Assembly: GCA_043747595.1 (NCBI GenBank)
Contig: JAYTOX010000138.1
Location: forward strand, 1 to 13,346
DNA: 13,346 nucleotides
Direction of reading: 5' to 3'
Source of the DNA: JADKIH01 sp043747595
Lineage (GTDB): Bacteria > Bacteroidota > Bacteroidia > AKYH767-A > 2013-40CM-41-45
Part shown: piece after piece, positions 6,849 to 13,346 of the stretch
Layout of the letters: every line of letters begins with the position of its first letter
Position numbering within the stretch: position 1 is the stretch's first letter
Translations under genes and position numbers: made by a program
Notes under the pieces: generated by a model
The model's input: only the letters and a program-made list of their open reading frames with translations
What the model was told of the DNA's origin: nothing
The model's database searches: none

Positions 6849-8327
6849 TCACCCCGATTGCAATTTCTCTAATATCTCCACCATCGCAAACGTATCCATC
6901 CCACAATACTCCCTCAAATCCTTCCGCGTTTGTTCAACATCCCCATCAAACTCCCCCAACACCATAGCAGCAAAAACACCACTCGCCGTCGCACCTTCCT
7001 GAATGTTGAGATTCGAATACGACAACTCCGGCACCAGCGCCGGTAAAACTTTTTTTATAGAGTAAGATCCTTGCATTGAAGGCGTATAATACCACCGCTG
7101 TTGAAATGGAATCATCAGATCTTTCAGGCGGGCAATGATGTTATTGATTCCGATCTTGTATTTTGGGAATGACAATGCAAGCTCCAACAACTTACTTCTT
7201 TAGAAACCGATGTTGTAAACGAGAATGTCGCCGGTTGTGCCGCAATCGTTGATTAACTTTTCAATGAATGGAATTCGTGGATCGGCGCCGTTTGTTTCGG
7301 CGAGGAATTCTTTGTGTTGCAATTCTCCTTTTGCCGATGGTAAAATATGCAACGAATACTGAAACACTAACTGCTGATACGATTTGCTTTTGTCGAAAAT
7401 GGGAATAGCAGTTGCGAATGTTTCAAAATCCATGAAGTGTAAAGGATATTTTAAATCATCTACAAACGTTTTGATCTTCTTCTTGTCGATTGTCGTTGAA
7501 TTATTTAATTCGCTGTTCACTTGCATCCACTGATTTTCGTTTAGCGGATAATTATCGGGTATGTCAACGAAATTGATGATGTTCCTTTTGTAGAGCTCAA
7601 ACTTTTTTGTCTCCAACAAACGCGCAATGTTGAAAATAGAATAGTCAGGAATATGTTGCCAGCAATGTGAAAAGAAATCACATTTATACGGACTGTTACA
7701 ATGTAGTCCGATATCCACATCAGGAATGTTCTTTGCATTCAACACTGCTTTCAATTCAGCAACTTTCGAAGGAATGCCGGGCAATAACTGCAACACTCTT
7801 TGTTTCACCAATGTAATTGTAAAAAGTTGATGCACATCGATGGCACCGTTTTTCTCATACTGATTATTAATATGTACGATTGAAATATCTTCCAACTCAA
7901 TCCCCGAATTCGTGATCGCAAAATATTGTATCGTCGCATCCAACTCATACGTCTCCGTCACACTCGTCGAACTTTTCACTTCATATGCCTTCCACCCACT
8001 CTTGTCATTCACCAAAATATCCAATGCCGCCAACAGACCATCATATTGAAACGCCGCTTCATAAATTATTTTCGTTCCCTTCGCAATCTCCTCCTTCGTC
8101 CGCACCACTGCTTCCTGAAAATCGAAAACACTCACCGGTGTACAATCCACTCCACCCGGAAACAACTGCTGAGCTAACTCACCGACTTTCTTCCCTTGCG
8201 TGAAGATCGTTTGCAATGCTGCATCCGGTTCTTCCCTGAGTCCACGGTTGTGCTTACTCAAGTATAAAGCCTTCGCACACTGACAGCCTTTTAGGAAAGT
8301 GGATTTCGAAAGTATATGTTTTTCCAT
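6849..8327 (-). pseudogene. DUF2779 protein (RecB/Cas4-like nuclease plus DEDD exonuclease), interrupted by an in-frame stop
   Basis: One 1479-base frame would give 492 residues but has TAA (7200-7202) at codon 376. The ATG at 8327 gives MEKHILSKSTFLKG, the usual start of this family; an upstream in-frame start at 8381 looks spurious. Residues 1-235 are a RecB/Cas4-like nuclease: D103, E116-V-K118, Q134 (DATIQYF), with Cys15/17 and Cys210, 216, 222 as a likely iron-sulphur cluster. From about residue 295 an RNase H-like DEDD exonuclease follows: D300-F-E302 (Exo I), VYNIGF plus the missing residue (Exo II), and YCGMDTF near the end (Exo III). The stop falls where Exo II should have its acidic residue; GAA to TAA needs one change. 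If translated as read, a 375-residue nuclease without most of the exonuclease would form. Sequencing error is possible. It diverges from the gene at 8683. Confidence 0.85.
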
Positions 8328-8682
8328 TTTACGGGAATTACGGAATTTCCCTTTACGTAAAAAAGATTTTTTTTCAAGCAACGCATTTGAAATTTGACCT
8401 TGAAAAAAACGTTAGTAAGGGTTAGAAAAAGTCAGTAAACTTTCTTAACCCTTAAAAAATGTTTTTTTACGAGATAAAATGCTTGCAAATATTTTCTGAC
8501 TGATTAATCTCTGTTTTTTGAATTGCGTAAAAGGCGGAAATTTTTCTTCGTAAAAAAACGCAGAAATGGGGTTTTGCTTTTTTTGCGGGAATGTTCAACT
8601 CTTTAGAGACCGTCTTGAAATCTACCATTTACTTTCCCCTCGAATTTATTATTTTGCATTTCCTATACTAACACTTTATAAC
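8328..8682. promoter_or_regulatory. Divergent intergenic region with CGTAAA repeats and a hairpin
   Basis: 355 bases between the divergent DUF2779 and 8683 genes, so both promoters should be here. TTTACG/CGTAAA recurs: 8328-8333, the perfect palindrome TTTACGTAAA at 8352-8361, 8466-8471, 8526-8531 and 8549-8554. Near each gene the motif is mostly oriented CGTAAA in the direction of transcription. A hairpin lies at 8417-8453. Shared operator sites are one reading, but A/T runs make some copies expected by chance. Confidence 0.35.
8417..8453. repeat. Hairpin with T-runs outside both arms
   Basis: AAGGGTTA (8417-8424) pairs with TAACCCTT (8446-8453), and GAAA/TTTC extends the stem past one bulged base around a 12-base loop. 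On the minus strand a run of seven T starts seven bases after the stem; on the plus strand another run of seven T lies nearby (8462-8468). The shape resembles a bidirectional terminator, yet it lies upstream of both flanking genes, so a leader attenuator or protein-binding site is possible. Confidence 0.4.
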
Positions 8683-9282
8683 ATGGACGAAATAACCTTT
8701 GCTTGTACCAAAACCGAATTACTAAAAAAATTAAAACGAATCCGCTCATTCGTACAGCCAAAGTCTGAAAAGGCCAGGAAGGCCACAACACTTGAGATCC
8801 GGATTCAGCCCTCGTTTGTTTCCTTTAATATTCCCGGCGGTTCGGAAAAAATAGATTGCACTACGAAAGGCTGGGCCAGTTTTACGCTATCGCTGGAATA
8901 CTTCTATCAGATCCTGATGGACCACAATAGTGTCGAGTTTTCACCTGTCTTCAGTAATGGCGAAATGAGAGTCGGTGGCTTAATTACAACTGGCATTGGT
9001 TTCAAGATCCAAGGTACACATCCCGAAAACAAGGCGACTCTCGATTTACCGTTAAACTATACGGATATAGATATTCTAAAGCTTCGAAGAAAAACCAAGG
9101 ATGCTCATTTAGAAATTGTAAATGCGAAAACAATAATTGATGTAGCTGAATTAAAATTAACAACTAAAATTGAAGAAGCATTCACTGCTTTAAAGTTTTA
9201 TGGAGTAAGCCGCGATGAATTAAAACAGCTCGTCGAACAACACATTGGACAAATTCCTCTTCATAATATCCCGGAAAATTAA
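8683..9282 (+). CDS. Unrecognised 199-residue protein, faintly sliding-clamp-like
   Basis: I recognise no family with confidence. The ATG at 8683 begins MDEITFACTKTELLKKLKRI; the frame is open back to 8566, but that extension is hydrophobic/aromatic and unlike the rest. Residues 1-110 alternate strand, helix (KTELLKKLKRIRSFV) and several strands (TLEIRIQPSFVSFNI, SVEFSPVF, EMRVGG), recalling one domain of a DNA polymerase III beta clamp or PCNA, but no diagnostic motif supports that. Residues 140-199 are helical and charged (EEAFTALKFYGVSRDELKQLVEQ). No signal peptide or membrane segment, so probably cytoplasmic. It is divergent from the DUF2779 nuclease gene and ends 16 bases before the oppositely oriented HD pseudogene. 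Confidence 0.75.
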   Translation: MDEITFACTKTELLKKLKRIRSFVQPKSEKARKATTLEIRIQPSFVSFNIPGGSEKIDCTTKGWASFTLSLEYFYQILMDHNSVEFSPVFSNGEMRVGGLITTGIGFKIQGTHPENKATLDLPLNYTDIDILKLRRKTKDAHLEIVNAKTIIDVAELKLTTKIEEAFTALKFYGVSRDELKQLVEQHIGQIPLHNIPEN

Positions 9283-9298
9283 AATCTCTCGTCATCCA

Positions 9299-9846
9299 CT
9301 ATTCATTGCCGTCATACTTTCGATAATCCTCAATTAACAATCGCAAACATTCCGCAAGAAAAATATTTCCGGTTGCTAATTCATCCAATATAACCTGCGA
9401 TTCCGCACGATATTTCTTTTTCTTCTCATTATCTCAATGCAAAGGCGGCTTCTGTAGATTAGTAATTCTATCCGCCATCTTCACCGACCTTACTTCATAA
9501 GGCAATTTTTTTATTCGTTGAAGACTGCCCATCATTTGTTCCTCTTTCGGAAGCGATTCATTTTTTGTTAATGCCATTACTGCATTCGCAACCTCAAGTC
9601 CGAAATTTTCTTCTACTTCAGAAAATCTTGTGTCTGTATCTTCAATCGTATCGTGCAACAATGCTGCTTGAATTGCCAATGCAACATTGAAATTTTCCGT
9701 ATTCGCATTGGCCATTAAAATTTTCATTGCTACATTGCTTAGATGCACAACATACGGCAACTCCGTTCCGGGGACTTTTTGATTTATTGCAACGTGTTTT
9801 AGTGTGGCAAATTTTTTGCGGATTGGTAGAGGGTTTGGGGGAGCAT
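9299..9846 (-). pseudogene. MESH1-type HD-domain alarmone (ppGpp) hydrolase, frameshifted and interrupted
   Basis: The reconstructed product is 182 residues, the usual size of small monofunctional RelA/SpoT-type hydrolases. The order is MLPQTLYQSA, KFATLKHVAINQKVPG, YVVHLSN, the HD signature LLHDTIEDTDT, VKMADRITNLQ, then a helical end finishing RKYDGNE. His, His-Asp and the Asp of MADR are the expected Mn-binding residues; the family removes the pyrophosphate of (p)ppGpp. Two lesions are visible. A run of six T (9812-9817, A on the coding strand) needs a seventh to join the first ten codons to the rest, and that one base makes the whole length divisible by three. TGA at 9434-9436 stands where TGG (Trp) would fit; 44 plausible codons follow it to the TAG at 9299. 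TGA also ends other genes here, so it is not recoded. As read, an internal TTG at 9760 could start a 108-residue fragment. Confidence 0.85.
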
Positions 9847-9972
9847 GGGATTATTTTAAAAATTAATTGCACGTCAATCAAGATGTTTTTATCCATCTCA
9901 TCATTAAAATAATATTTACCTAAGTAATATCACAAACATTTTGTCTTTCTAATCTTTGAGAATAAATTAAAG

Positions 9973-12114
9973 CTATTTCCCAATGATAAGTGTTTTTGTA
10001 GTAATACCTTTATCAGTTATAATTTGAATAAAATAAAGGCCTTTCCTAAAATCACAAATACTAAAATTATACTCTGAGGAAATCTTCTTCTCATTCATCA
10101 AAATTCTTCCACTGGCATCATATAATTTCAACCCAACATTACTTCCGGAAACTTCATTCAATTTTATATTAACACTATTCGAAGCCGGATTTGGGAAAAT
10201 AACAAATTGGTCTTCGGATTTTATATTGCTATGTTCGTTTGACGTTATCAAATCATTCAACGATCTTTTCCATACAGAATGAGTTTCAGTAGCAGCAAAT
10301 ATCGTATCACCAATTATCATCAGATCATTTACCAAATAAGGATATCCGGCTCTATTATAGTTGGTCCAATTGACACCATTATCATAGCTTATAAAAATAT
10401 CTCCAGAATAATTCACAGGAATTCTCATACCTATAATTAACGTATCCGATTTTGCAGCAATCGTTGAAGCGTATCTATTGGAAGGCAATCCATTATTCAA
10501 AGTAGTCCATGTCGCACCTGTATCTGAACTTATATAGATTCCATTTTCTGTTGATGCGATTAGGTCACTTCCTCTGACAATTAACTTTGAGATATCAATA
10601 AACGGTGCAAGACCGGTGTCAGACAAACTCCATGTTAGTCCAAAATCTGAAGACTTCCAAATTCCTCTTCCATATGTTCCTGCAAAATAATTTCCCGCAA
10701 AAAATACTATCGTTTTTAAATCATAATTTAAGACGGGTTGATTGGACCAATTCATACCGTTATCTGTTGAACGATATGTTCCTAAGTAATTGTTACTAAC
10801 AATCAAAATTGAATCATCGGCATAAACATCGGTAATATATGTACTATCGAAAACACTATTCAATACTGACCATGTTGTTCCGTTATCATTGCTTTGGAAT
10901 AATCCACGATCGGTATTTGTTCCTGCATACATAAAATTATTGTTAGCTACAATCGATGTTACATTAAGCACGGAATAATAAGCCGGTATGTTAATGCCAT
11001 TACCGGAGGGTTGCCAAGTTTCGCCATTGTCTATACTCTTGTGAATCCCATTTGGTCCAAGAGTTCCACAGTAGATTGAATTATTATAATTTAAAAAACA
11101 ATTGGTGCGAACATTTGCCAACCCATTATTTACTTCTTGCCAAGTATCGCCGAAGTCAGTGCTTCTGAAAACGCTTGCGCCAAAATTGGAAATTGATACA
11201 TAAATTTCGTTCCCCATTGTAATCAGATCCAGAATGTAGCCTATCGTTGGAATTTCATTTGCGCAAGGCGACCAATTTAATCCGTTATCAAAACTTCTGA
11301 CTAAATAATTACGAAGAGTACCGTTTGCTGTATCTCTTACAATTGCAATCAACGTATCGCCTAAACCAATAATATTAAACGGGATTAAATTGAAACCGGT
11401 GCCAATTGAATCCCACGTTTCAGCATTGTCAATAGACTTAAATAGTTTTTTGTCGTATGTTGTAGCAAACAATTCGTTTCCTCTAACATAGAATCCAAAA
11501 ACATCGCGAGAAAATTTATTTACCCACACTGAATTATATTGAAATTTATATACCCCATCATTTGCCGCAGCAAAAAGTGTATCTCCAATTGTGTAAAACT
11601 TAAAAAACCAAGTATAAGGCCCCAACCCAAAGCCACCTGAAGTGAAAGTGTTTCCTCTGTCTGTCGACTTGTCTATGGTACCTTCATACCCCGCATAAAG
11701 AATTCCATTATACGAAAAAAGATTGGCCCCACTCATACCATAAGCTATCCTGGTCCACATCGAACCAACTTTTCGAAATAACCCGTTTTGATACGTTGAT
11801 GCAAATTCAGTATCTCCAATTGCACATACACTTGACAATGTTCCACTAAATCCTATTGTATCTGCTACCCAAGTTTGACCATGATCTGTACTCATAAAAA
11901 GTGTTCCCAATGTAGGATAAGAACCGCTAACCACATAAGTATAATTTCCGGCATAAAGCGTATCCCCAACCGCTCCTAATCCCAAACAACTTCCACCACC
12001 CGGCCCGGAAGTTTGTATCCATTCGGCTTTTGCTACTCCTAAAGAAATAAAAAAGACTGAAATAAAAAGAATAGAAATAAACTTGTATTTGTTTAGATGG
12101 TTCTGTTTTGGCAT
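9973..12114 (-). CDS. Secreted Asp-box beta-propeller protein with type IX secretion sorting domain
   Basis: 713 residues. The ATG at 12114 is preferred over the adjacent TTG at 12117. The start MPKQNHLNKYK, a hydrophobic core (FISILFISVFFISLGV) and AKA before EW make a clear Sec signal peptide. The body has eleven Asp-box (BNR) motifs of the form SxDxGxTW, such as STDHGQTW, STDFGDTW, SIDNGETW and SSDTGATW; the third has Ala for Gly (SIDNAETW). These mark blades of sortilin/exo-alpha-sialidase-type beta-propellers; with no catalytic arginine or nucleophile set that I can assign, binding is likelier than glycosidase activity. Residues 637-713 are a type A T9SS sorting domain (FPNPASNSVNI, LYDASGRIL, GLYFIQI, KTLIIGK), which sends the protein across the outer membrane and is normally cleaved on export. 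No terminator is obvious after it. Confidence 0.92.
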   Translation of the reverse strand: MPKQNHLNKYKFISILFISVFFISLGVAKAEWIQTSGPGGGSCLGLGAVGDTLYAGNYTYVVSGSYPTLGTLFMSTDHGQTWVADTIGFSGTLSSVCAIGDTEFASTYQNGLFRKVGSMWTRIAYGMSGANLFSYNGILYAGYEGTIDKSTDRGNTFTSGGFGLGPYTWFFKFYTIGDTLFAAANDGVYKFQYNSVWVNKFSRDVFGFYVRGNELFATTYDKKLFKSIDNAETWDSIGTGFNLIPFNIIGLGDTLIAIVRDTANGTLRNYLVRSFDNGLNWSPCANEIPTIGYILDLITMGNEIYVSISNFGASVFRSTDFGDTWQEVNNGLANVRTNCFLNYNNSIYCGTLGPNGIHKSIDNGETWQPSGNGINIPAYYSVLNVTSIVANNNFMYAGTNTDRGLFQSNDNGTTWSVLNSVFDSTYITDVYADDSILIVSNNYLGTYRSTDNGMNWSNQPVLNYDLKTIVFFAGNYFAGTYGRGIWKSSDFGLTWSLSDTGLAPFIDISKLIVRGSDLIASTENGIYISSDTGATWTTLNNGLPSNRYASTIAAKSDTLIIGMRIPVNYSGDIFISYDNGVNWTNYNRAGYPYLVNDLMIIGDTIFAATETHSVWKRSLNDLITSNEHSNIKSEDQFVIFPNPASNSVNIKLNEVSGSNVGLKLYDASGRILMNEKKISSEYNFSICDFRKGLYFIQIITDKGITTKTLIIGK

Positions 12115-12228
12115 CAATGGATGTTTTAAAAATGTCAGACTTTGTTACAACAAGATATAAAAAATATTCTACATACAAATTGATATAAGTTGCACTTGAA
12201 ATGAACATCGTCGACTGAACGATCTCCC

Positions 12229-12326
12229 GGCTCGGCAGAATGTTAAACGAATTTACCGACAAACTTTCTATTAACTTACCGCGGCTCGGAGGAATGTTAA
12301 GCGGAATTACAGACACCGTTTCATTT
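12229..12326 (+). repeat. Imperfect tandem duplication, 54-base period
   Basis: Two 44-base copies, 12229-12272 and 12283-12326, match at about 34 of 44 positions; the best shared core is GAATGTTAA. Both begin GGCTCGG. A degraded third start lies at 12396 (GCTCGG then AAAAATTTGAATTAC), and GCTCGGCACAAT occurs far away at 607. It lies in the 298-base gap upstream of the T9SS gene, which otherwise shows nothing I can name. Divergence between copies suggests an old duplication or members of a dispersed family. Confidence 0.6.
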
Positions 12327-12412
12327 ACGTAATTCGTCAAGCGTCATTCCATCCGCACTATCGTTATGCTTTGCTATTGAGTATGCCAAACTCCTGCTCG
12401 GAAAAATTTGAA

Positions 12413-12646
12413 TTACAAAAAGAACATAACTAAAACAAACAATCCCCCCACCAAGTAAACCAACACCACCATACACCCCGTCGTCGTTCTATTGTACACT
12501 TTATTATACATGTACTTCTTCGGATTCGTCAGCCATCCCATTCCTCTCGGTGCCTTGAAACCTAGATTGTGACGAACAACACGTTTCCATGACGTGCGTG
12601 CTGCTATTCGCTTTTTGAAAGATGGTATACGGAATCCGAATTTCAT
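12413..12646 (-). CDS. Small basic protein with one C-terminal membrane segment
   Basis: 77 residues. The first 50 are strongly basic (KKRIAARTSWKRVVRHNLGFKAPRG, then WLTNPKK and YNKVYNRT); the last 20 form a hydrophobic helix (CMVVLVYLVGGLFVLVMFFL), so a C-terminally anchored inner-membrane protein with a cytoplasmic basic head is predicted. The coherent composition and 18-base gap after the zinc-ribbon gene argue for a real gene in the same transcript. I have the impression of similar short hypothetical proteins in Bacteroidota but know no function. Confidence 0.7.
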   Translation of the reverse strand: MKFGFRIPSFKKRIAARTSWKRVVRHNLGFKAPRGMGWLTNPKKYMYNKVYNRTTTGCMVVLVYLVGGLFVLVMFFL

Positions 12647-12664
12647 GGTGTAGTATAAATAAAA

Positions 12665-12973
12665 CTATTCTTCAATCGACAAATGCATCGATATAGCCAT
12701 CCTATAAAAATCATCTCCCTTCAAAAACTGATCAACCACTTTTCCCCCCATCTTACAAGAATCATTAAAGCATCGGATCTGCATATAGTCTTGCTTATAA
12801 TTTTCAAATTGATGCGCCTCACCTCCGCAATGCGGACATTCGTCTGTGACAAACATGATTGGGAACCATTCGTCTTTGCTGTCAATATGAATGCTTGAAT
12901 AAACGTCCTTTAGTTCATCGTGGGAGAGGTTGTTTATGTCCTCGGATGATTTGATTTCTATTTGGGATTTCAT
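12665..12973 (-). CDS. Small zinc-ribbon hypothetical protein
   Basis: 102 residues, acidic, probably cytoplasmic. Residues 46-71 contain CPHCGG and, about 20 residues later, CFNDSC, together a four-cysteine zinc-ribbon-like site (Cx2C...Cx4C). The N-terminal third is helical and acidic (SSEDINNLSHDELKDVYSSI), and the C-terminal end is short and helical. No catalytic motif is visible, so a structural or nucleic-acid- or protein-binding role is the most that can be said. It starts the likely two-gene unit with the small membrane protein gene. Confidence 0.7.
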   Translation of the reverse strand: MKSQIEIKSSEDINNLSHDELKDVYSSIHIDSKDEWFPIMFVTDECPHCGGEAHQFENYKQDYMQIRCFNDSCKMGGKVVDQFLKGDDFYRMAISMHLSIEE

Positions 12974-13201
12974 GTGTTGAATTTCAAAAGAACATTAGCA
13001 GTGAATTGTATGGTGAAAATAAAGAAAAGATATGAAAAATGTTGCCTCTTAAATTTTTCACCTGTCACCGAAATTCATTCAATGGTCAATTTTCGCATTC
13101 CCCGATCACATACCGGAGAAGGACGGTTAAGTTCTGCTATTAAATTGTTTATACAGTAGATAAAATAACTAATCCCAATTCAACTCCCTGCTGTGACGGA
13201 C

Positions 13202-13297
13202 TTACTCATCGCCTACTTGTAAACACATGCGCGCTTCGAAGGACATGTGTCCGTTGTTTTTGTGCAGTGCGATATTCATCCACTTTTCAAGGCTCAT
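13202..13297 (-). CDS. Possible 31-residue peptide or gene fragment at the window edge
   Basis: ATG at 13297, stop TAA at 13202. The peptide begins MSLEKWMNIALHKNNGHM and ends CLQVGDE; its mixed, balanced composition looks protein-like. An in-frame TAA about 20 codons upstream limits it. After the stop, ten further codons (VRHSRELNWD) run to a TAG, so the TAA might interrupt a 42-residue protein, as in the two damaged genes in this window. I recognise no family. The 228 bases between it and the zinc-ribbon gene hold no gene I can support. Confidence 0.35.
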   Translation of the reverse strand: MSLEKWMNIALHKNNGHMSFEARMCLQVGDE

Positions 13298-13346
13298 CGT
13301 GTTAAAAATTGCAATCAAGTCTTAAAGGAATTACTGCTCTTACCCC

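Noticed and set aside
6849..7190. Separate 113-residue protein with TTG start
   Set aside because: It is in the same frame as the upstream DUF2779 ORF, only three codons after its stop, and supplies that family's C-terminal exonuclease part.
9434..9436. TGA read as tryptophan (alternative genetic code)
   Set aside because: TGA serves as the normal stop in the dtcA, dtcB and DUF2779 frames in this window, so recoding is not credible.
9642..9896. Minus-strand ORF of 84 codons overlapping the HD gene
   Set aside because: It is another frame of the HD pseudogene; the real N-terminus is found in a third frame starting at 9846.
11927..12340. Minus-strand ORF of 137 codons overlapping the signal-peptide end of the T9SS gene
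   Set aside because: It is made of the translated 54-base repeat (NIPPSRG / NILPSRE) plus a shadow frame of the T9SS gene; the latter has a clear signal peptide and domain structure.
12962..13159. Plus-strand ORF of 65 codons
   Set aside because: It overlaps the start of the zinc-ribbon gene on the other strand, with irregular composition; the end (RIPRSHTGEGRLSSAIKLF) looked briefly like a transposase remnant but matches no motif I can name.

Overview
The window comes from a member of the Bacteroidota. The clearest sign is a secreted beta-propeller protein (9973-12114, minus strand) with a C-terminal type IX secretion sorting domain, a system confined to that phylum. AT-rich composition, few Shine-Dalgarno sites and a short lipoprotein signal agree. 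I cannot place it more finely.

Layout. 96-551 (minus): small lipoprotein with a sensor-propeller-like segment. 799-1041 (plus): doubtful 80-residue ORF with a Gly/Lys/Tyr-rich tail. 1042-1368: non-coding stretch full of inverted repeats. 1369-6334 (minus): a three-gene operon with ATGA overlaps at both junctions, encoding a 1174-residue TPR/histidine-kinase-like ATPase, a stand-alone receiver, and a receiver fused to a PD-(D/E)xK nuclease. 6335-6848: non-coding, holding a partner copy of a repeat that lies beyond the other end of the operon. 6849-8327 (minus): a DUF2779 protein (RecB/Cas4-like nuclease plus DEDD exonuclease) broken by one in-frame stop. 8328-8682: divergent intergenic region with a hairpin and repeated CGTAAA motifs. 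8683-9282 (plus): unrecognised protein with a faintly sliding-clamp-like pattern. 9299-9846 (minus): MESH1-type HD alarmone hydrolase with a frameshift and a nonsense codon. 9973-12114 (minus): T9SS propeller. 12229-12326: 54-bp-period tandem repeat. 12413-12973 (minus): small membrane protein and zinc-ribbon protein, probably co-transcribed. 13202-13297 (minus): possible 31-residue peptide.

The most interesting item is the operon at 1369-6334. Its gene order and domains match Detocs, the defensive two-component phage-defence system (kinase DtcA, receiver-only DtcB, receiver-effector DtcC). In the characterised Detocs the DtcC effector is a PNP-like ATP nucleosidase; here that slot holds a DpnII/MboI-like restriction-nuclease domain. 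The inferred circuit is that the kinase senses infection and phosphorylates DtcC to trigger nucleic-acid cleavage, while DtcB drains stray phosphate. The operon is AT-rich (about 28% GC in a sampled line, against 35-48% in lines of the DUF2779 gene) and sits between imperfect direct repeats, so it looks like an acquired cassette.

Two neighbouring genes carry three lesions (one homopolymer frameshift, two nonsense codons). Real decay and uncorrected sequencing error cannot be told apart here.
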